NCBI GenBank assembly: GCA_905220665.1
Contig: CAJNAR010000162.1
Coordinates: 248,001-312,000 of the forward strand
DNA from: Albugo candida
Lineage: Eukaryota > Oomycota > Peronosporomycetes > Albuginales > Albuginaceae
Direction of reading: 5' to 3'
Length of the DNA: 64,000 bases
Shown here: piece after piece, positions 59,472 to 64,000 of the stretch
Layout of the letters: each line of letters opens with the position of its first letter
How positions within the stretch are numbered: position 1 is the stretch's first letter
Position numbers and translations under genes: made by a program
The notes under the pieces: generated by a model
What the model saw: the letters and a program-made list of their open reading frames with translations, nothing else
What the model was told of the DNA's origin: nothing
The model's database searches: none

Positions 59472-61089
59472 ATGGCTCCCAAAAAAGCAAAAACCAAAGC
59501 CAAAACCAAAAGCAAGCGTGCAACAGCCAGCGCTTCCATTCTGGGTGCACAAGACACCGCAGATCGACTCGCATTGATCGAACAAGCAAAGGAGATGAGA
59601 CTTCTAATCAAATCAGAGGAATCAGCATTCAATGATTTCCAACAACAACGCGAACGGATCAATTATTTTTGGATTGTCGAGCGAAAAAACTTGGAAGAAC
59701 GAACAGCTCAATTACGAAATAAAGAGCGAGAACGACAAGAAATGGAAGAGAAATATCAATTTGAAATCAAAGTAACCATTTGATCCAATTCACTCGCTTT
59801 ATCATCTGATTCCGCCTCAGAATTATGAACAGCGCATAAAGCATTTGCTACACGAGCAGCATCAAGAGATCAATGAAATGAAGCAAGGTATTGGTGTCTC
59901 CGCGTCTGCTGGGAATGTGAATCACTCATAAACTGTTTCTGACGATTAGAAGGAGAGCTATCGCTTCAGACCACGCAAGACGCTCATCGCGATACCAAAC
60001 ATGAGATAAAATCAGACAATCGACAGCTTCAAGCAGAAGGGAATATGTCCGATATAGCGCATTATCAATACATGAAATCCCTCAAGCACGAACAAGATGA
60101 AAAGCTCAGTAATTTGCGACACCAATACGAGCGATACGCGAAAGACATTCAGCAAAAGTATGAGCGAAAACGAAAAGTACGTCGACTGCTTCAACTTCGC
60201 CGAGTCTAATACTTCCAATCAGGTCGTACGAGATCGCCTGGAGGCTCAGCGGAAAGCAGACACGCAGCAAATCGAAGAGCGTAAGAATCTTCACATTGGA
60301 CACTTGATGTCGGCGCACGAGAAAGCATTTCGGGAAATCAAAAATTATTATAACGATATCACGCACAGCAATTTGGATCTCATCAAATCGCTGAAAGAAC
60401 AAGTCGCCGATCTGAAGAAGAAAGAAGCTCAAGATGAGAAACTCATGTTTGAGGTCTCACAGGAGAACAAACGGATGTCAGAGCCATTGAAACGAGCGCT
60501 ACAGGACGTCGAAGCATTACGCAAACGCTTCCAACAATATCAATGCGATAAAAGCGTCTTGCGAGATACAAAAGCTGAATTGCTGGTGCTTGAAGAGCAA
60601 TTTGCAACGTGTTCGTGGGAGCATGAGGTCTTGACACAGCGATTGCTCCAAGTTGGGAAAGAGTACCAAGATCTCAACAACGCTTTGCAGAATACCATTT
60701 ACGAAGTGCAGCGGAAAAACGGATTCAAAAATTTGATGCTGGAAAAGCAAATGTCTGCGTTGCGGCACACGTTAGATCATAAGAGCGCGGAGATGCATGA
60801 GCTTTTGATGCATGCGAAACTTGATCCAGTGATTGTAGATCGCAAAGGCCAGCTAGATAACGTGATTCAGAACAAGCAGCAAACCAGATATGAGCTCGAG
60901 CAATATTCAACCAGGATTTCAGCGATGCAAAAGGCCTTGAGACAAACAGTGCAATCTAAGCTGAGCGAGTATGGCTTGACGTTAGATGAGCTTGGGTATG
61001 ATATACAAGCGGCTACAAAGAAAAGTGAGATTGACCATCGAGCGTCAATTTCTCAAAGTACACTTGAACGATCCCATCATGAAGATTGA
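59472..61089 (+). CDS. DRC4: Dynein regulatory complex subunit 4 (GAS8/trypanin)
   Basis: Axonemal nexin-dynein regulatory complex subunit required for coordinated flagellar beating. Four exons (59472-59771, 59821-59887, 59950-60176, 60223-61089; introns of 46-62 bp) give 486 residues, matching the family (~480). It is coiled coil almost throughout with a basic start (PKKAKTKAKTKSKR). Family signatures are close: FREIKNYYNDITHSNLDLIK, SLKEQVADLKKKE, QENKRMSEPLKRALQD, SWEHEVLTQRL, VQRKNGFKNLMLEKQM, and KLDPVIVDRK with a terminal GLTLDELGYD. The presence of this gene implies a motile flagellum in the life cycle, as in oomycete zoospores. It is convergent with SUCLG1, 26 bp between stops. Confidence 0.95.
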
Positions 61090-61115
61090 CTTTTGTATCA
61101 GATTTCTGCAATTAT

Positions 61116-62191
61116 TTATCTGCTGGTTCTGTCTTTCATCAATTCTGCCATGAGCTCCCCCAAACGAGCCGGTGAGCGTGTCACGGCTACTCCTGCTGCT
61201 TCCAGTGCTCTGAATTTTCCCTCAGCTGTTCCTTTTCCGCCAGACACAATGGCACCAGCATGACCCATCCGGCGTCCTGGTGGAGCTGTCATACCGGCAA
61301 TGAAGCTAACAACAGGTTTGTTGCGATCTCCATACTGTTGTAACCAATCAGCGGCTTCTTCTTCTGCACTTCCACCAATCTCGCCAATCATTATGATTCC
61401 TTCCGTCTCCGGATCATTGGTGAACCGCTCCAAACAATCGATAAAGTTGGTTCCGTTGAATGGATCGCCACCGATTCCGATGACGGTGGACTGACCCAGG
61501 CCCGTGGAGGTCGTTTGTGCTACGGCTTCGTACGTCAGCGTTCCTGAGCGAGATACAATCCCGATTTTGCCCTTTTGGTGAATGTATCCAGGCATAATTC
61601 CCATTTTGCATTCGCCGGGTTTGATAATTCCAGGACAATTGGGGCCAATTAGACGCGTTACCTTTTGCTGTCGTAAGTGCCACTTGACTCTGACCATATC
61701 TTGTTGTGGAATCCCCTCTGTGATCGCAACGATCAGTGGAATTTCCGCTTCGATCGCATCGATAATTGCTTGCGCGCAAAATGGTGGAGGTACATAAATT
61801 ACGGATGCGTCCGCGTTGGTTGCACGTTTAGCCTATTATTGTGTGGTCACATAGATGATCGAAGAGTGCATGTAGAATGTACCTCGGAAACAGTGTTGAA
61901 TACAGGAAGACCAAGATGCGTACTTCCTCCCTTTTTGGGAGTCACCCCGCCGACCATTTTTGTTCCATATGAAATGGCTTGCTCCGAGTGAAATGTACCC
62001 TTTCATAAATGTTATAGTTTTACATAATCAATCAAATTCAAGCTAATTAGACGTACTTGCTTTCCGGTAAAGCCTTGACAAATCACTTTAGTTTCTTTGT
62101 TGATCCATACTTTTGCCGAAGTTGACATTGAGCGACCGGCACGAGCCTCGAGGGCACATACTAATGGTCTGACATCCTTCCATCCAAACAT
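61116..62191 (-). CDS. SUCLG1: Succinyl-CoA ligase alpha subunit, mitochondrial
   Basis: TCA-cycle enzyme subunit that carries the phospho-histidine and binds CoA. Three exons (62191-62057, 61999-61883, 61832-61116; introns of 57 and 50 bp) give about 322 residues, normal for the family. The start [20 protein letters not shown] is a short basic presequence for mitochondrial import. Then [85 protein letters not shown], and the active-site histidine in [14 protein letters not shown]. No lesion is seen. The beta subunit is not in the window. Confidence 0.96.
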
Positions 62192-62386
62192 GCTCGCTGT
62201 TCAGCAATATTGATATCTTAATCGGATAACATGACATATAACAAGGTATGGTTGCTATCACTACTTTGCTTACACCTACAATTACGTTAACCACACCAAG
62301 TAAGGCAAAGTGAAGTTGCTTCGCGGAATGAATGCTCAACATAGCAAGTCCATTACCGCGGTATATTTGCACGAGCCTCTGCAAAT

Positions 62387-63685
62387 CTAACGATTCAGCT
62401 TCCGCAAAATGTTTTCTTCTCCCTTATATTCCATACACATTTTATGAATGATCTGCACGTGGCCTTCTGTGCGCTCAAGCTCTGCTTGGAGGTTTCCCAG
62501 TATCAATTTCTCCGCTTTGATTGTATCGCGTTGATAAAACTTTGCACGTGCTTGTATCAAATCATCCACAAGTTGTGCGACTTTCTGTCTTGTGCTCTTT
62601 TCGGAGCTAAAAAACCATTGCGCACTGCTTCGATCCGGCTGATTCAGTGCCATCGAGTCTGCTTTTTGCGGCACATTTTCAAGCAGACCATCATTCTTCA
62701 GAACATTCGCATACTCCTGAACCAATTTCCAGTCAGGACGGGGGGTATGACACACTGTCGGTGCTTTCATTTGTTCTTCTAATCGCTTTATCTCCGCCTC
62801 TGTATCGGCGATTTCCGAGTTGTATGTTCGAATACTTTCATAATGGTCGAATAGCGTTTCTGTACGACTTTGAAGAACGGGTTTCAACGCTGCAATTGAG
62901 TTTTTGAGCGTCTCATTGGAAAATTCAGTAGCGGAAATCAAAGCTGTCAAGTGGTTGTGTTCAGCATTTGTATTGGGATCAAAATATTGGGTTTCTTCAG
63001 TAGTTTCGTCGGATAGAGGAGCCCGGGCGTCCTTCATGACAATTAAGGAGATCTGTCTCTCCAGATCGCTTTCAAGTTCATCGAATCGAACAATGGAGCG
63101 TTCAAGCTCTTCACACGCCCAATTTCGGAGATCTTTCCGACGTTGAAGCGTTGGGTTGGTCTTGGACTCGAGTCTGGCTGCCTTAAGCTCTAGCGCTTTC
63201 TCCAAGCTGCGGATTTGGTCGGATAAGAATTGAGACTGCTGAATGGTCTCGGCTAATTGGATTTCGGAAGCATTCAGTTCTGTTTGGGTTTGCTTGTAGC
63301 GTTTCTGCATGCCAGTGAGTAGCTGCTGGTACGATATTCGACTTGTTGGGATGGGAGTCACCTTGGAATTGTAATTGACAACGCCGATATCTTTCCAGCA
63401 GGCAGTTTCAAGACCCTGAAGGAGAGCTTGTTTTGAGTATGCAGTGTCTATTGTATCGGGAAGTAGCTTTGCAAGAAGGGCCATCGCCTCATCGACAGAT
63501 GTCAGAGTCGACGATTCCATTTCGACACTTAAAACTTGTTGCATCACAGAACCTGAAGCAAATGAAGTCGAAGTCGAAGTCGGAAAACTAGGAAAATATT
63601 CCATTCCCGTAGGAAGTAGCTTCTTGAGAGTGCTAAAATTAGCATTGATCATATGAGCATTAATCATGTCGGCGAGATCAAGCAT
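62387..63685 (-). CDS. Coiled-coil protein, unrecognised
   Basis: Single open frame of 432 residues. About 1-120 contain short helical pieces (EAMALLAKLLPDTI, LETACWKDIGVVNY), and 120-432 are mostly coiled coil (QKRYKQTQTELNASEIQLAE, LFDHYESIRTYNSEIADTEA) with a short Pro/Trp break (RPDWKLVQEYANVLKNDG, ~325-345). The layout (helical N-terminal part, long coils) resembles kinetochore, augmin or intraflagellar-transport coiled-coil proteins, but I cannot name a family. The first ATG overlaps by 8 bp the end of the upstream same-strand frame; Met at residue 7 or 12 could be the true start, or an unseen intron may join the two. Confidence 0.65.
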   Translation of the reverse strand: MLDLADMINAHMINANFSTLKKLLPTGMEYFPSFPTSTSTSFASGSVMQQVLSVEMESSTLTSVDEAMALLAKLLPDTIDTAYSKQALLQGLETACWKDIGVVNYNSKVTPIPTSRISYQQLLTGMQKRYKQTQTELNASEIQLAETIQQSQFLSDQIRSLEKALELKAARLESKTNPTLQRRKDLRNWACEELERSIVRFDELESDLERQISLIVMKDARAPLSDETTEETQYFDPNTNAEHNHLTALISATEFSNETLKNSIAALKPVLQSRTETLFDHYESIRTYNSEIADTEAEIKRLEEQMKAPTVCHTPRPDWKLVQEYANVLKNDGLLENVPQKADSMALNQPDRSSAQWFFSSEKSTRQKVAQLVDDLIQARAKFYQRDTIKAEKLILGNLQAELERTEGHVQIIHKMCMEYKGEENILRKLNR

Positions 63686-64000
63686 CGTCCAGGGCGTTTA
63701 GCCTTCGCGTTTTTCGAGTCGCGATGCCTTGGTCTAGACGTTTTTTGCGGGCTTTAAATTGAACGGGTCCGTTCTCCTCAACAGACTCGATGAGTTGACG
63801 ATCTTCCATGCTCGTGAGCGGCTTCGTTGAGTCTTGAAGATTGATTCCTTTGTATATATGCTGCTCCTTGAAAACAAATCCTGCCAGAACTTCACTCTCA
63901 CATGTGGAAAAATGATTGGAAGCGTCCAGCGGCGTAACAAGCTCTTCTTCAGCATCGACGATGTGATTCTCATCAGCAGATTCAGGCACTTTGGAGTCCA
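63678..64000 (-). CDS. C-terminal part of an unknown basic-tailed protein, cut by the window edge
   Basis: The frame is open from the window edge and ends at 63678, so at least 107 residues of a longer protein are seen. There is no ATG at the visible start. The text is acidic at first (HIVDAEEELVTPLD) and ends in a basic cluster (FKARKKRLDQ, RKTRRLNALDDA) that could be a nuclear or nucleolar signal. I do not recognise it. Its stop overlaps the start of the coiled-coil gene, so both may be exons of one transcript. Confidence 0.5.
   Translation of the reverse strand, partial: DSKVPESADENHIVDAEEELVTPLDASNHFSTCESEVLAGFVFKEQHIYKGINLQDSTKPLTSMEDRQLIESVEENGPVQFKARKKRLDQGIATRKTRRLNALDDA

Overview
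The window is nuclear DNA of a compact, intron-poor eukaryote. Almost every gene can be read by joining exons across very short GT-AG introns (about 46-73 bp; a single 120 bp case), intergenic gaps are often under 200 bp, and genes lie on both strands without operon logic. The gene content (flagellar DRC4 and a Fused/STK36 kinase, an FYVE-ankyrin protein, Rheb, a three-repeat Myb, mitochondrial succinyl-CoA ligase and gamma carbonic anhydrase), the oomycete-like wording of the clathrin remnants, and two small genes with signal peptides suggest a stramenopile, most likely a zoospore-forming oomycete, perhaps a white rust such as Albugo. The lineage is my inference; no search was run.

Layout. 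0.2-7.4 kb: one very large CHD-family chromatin remodeller on the minus strand with an unusual extra set of domains (PDZ-like, AP2-like, QLQ, PHD plus extended PHD). 8.7-12.3 kb: an acidic unknown protein, a small PDZ-like protein with a possible lipid-modified N terminus, ribosomal protein S2 (uS5), and a small membrane-anchored protein. 12.4-24.5 kb: a gene graveyard with two broken clathrin heavy chain fragments in the wrong relative order, a broken ESF1-like fragment, a 157 bp tandem duplication in front of a small Cys-containing secreted protein gene, and a decayed Ty3/gypsy chromodomain retroelement. 24.5-36.3 kb: a giant Sfi1-like/GAF/coiled-coil protein, a WW plus C2HC zinc finger protein, exportin-T and an LYR protein, all on the minus strand. 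37.7-50.9 kb: twinfilin, SRP19, Fused/STK36 kinase, adenylosuccinate synthetase, a SAP-DCN1 protein, gamma carbonic anhydrase, Rheb and R1R2R3 Myb. 52.1-64 kb: a small secreted protein, ankyrin-FYVE protein, a molybdopterin-binding-domain (FAD synthase N-terminal type) protein, a PH-domain membrane protein, eEF1B, BUD13, DRC4, succinyl-CoA ligase alpha, and two coiled-coil or basic proteins of unknown function at the edge.

Functionally this is mostly core housekeeping (translation, tRNA export, SRP, splicing, purine synthesis, TCA cycle), cytoskeleton and cilium genes (twinfilin, Sfi1-like, DRC4, Fused kinase) and chromatin or transcription genes. The most notable items are the mosaic CHD remodeller, the Sfi1-GAF fusion, the SAP-DCN1 fusion, the N-terminally extended adenylosuccinate synthetase, and the 12-kb decayed island that contains a candidate secreted effector gene. 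No RNA gene, CRISPR array or prokaryotic element was seen.
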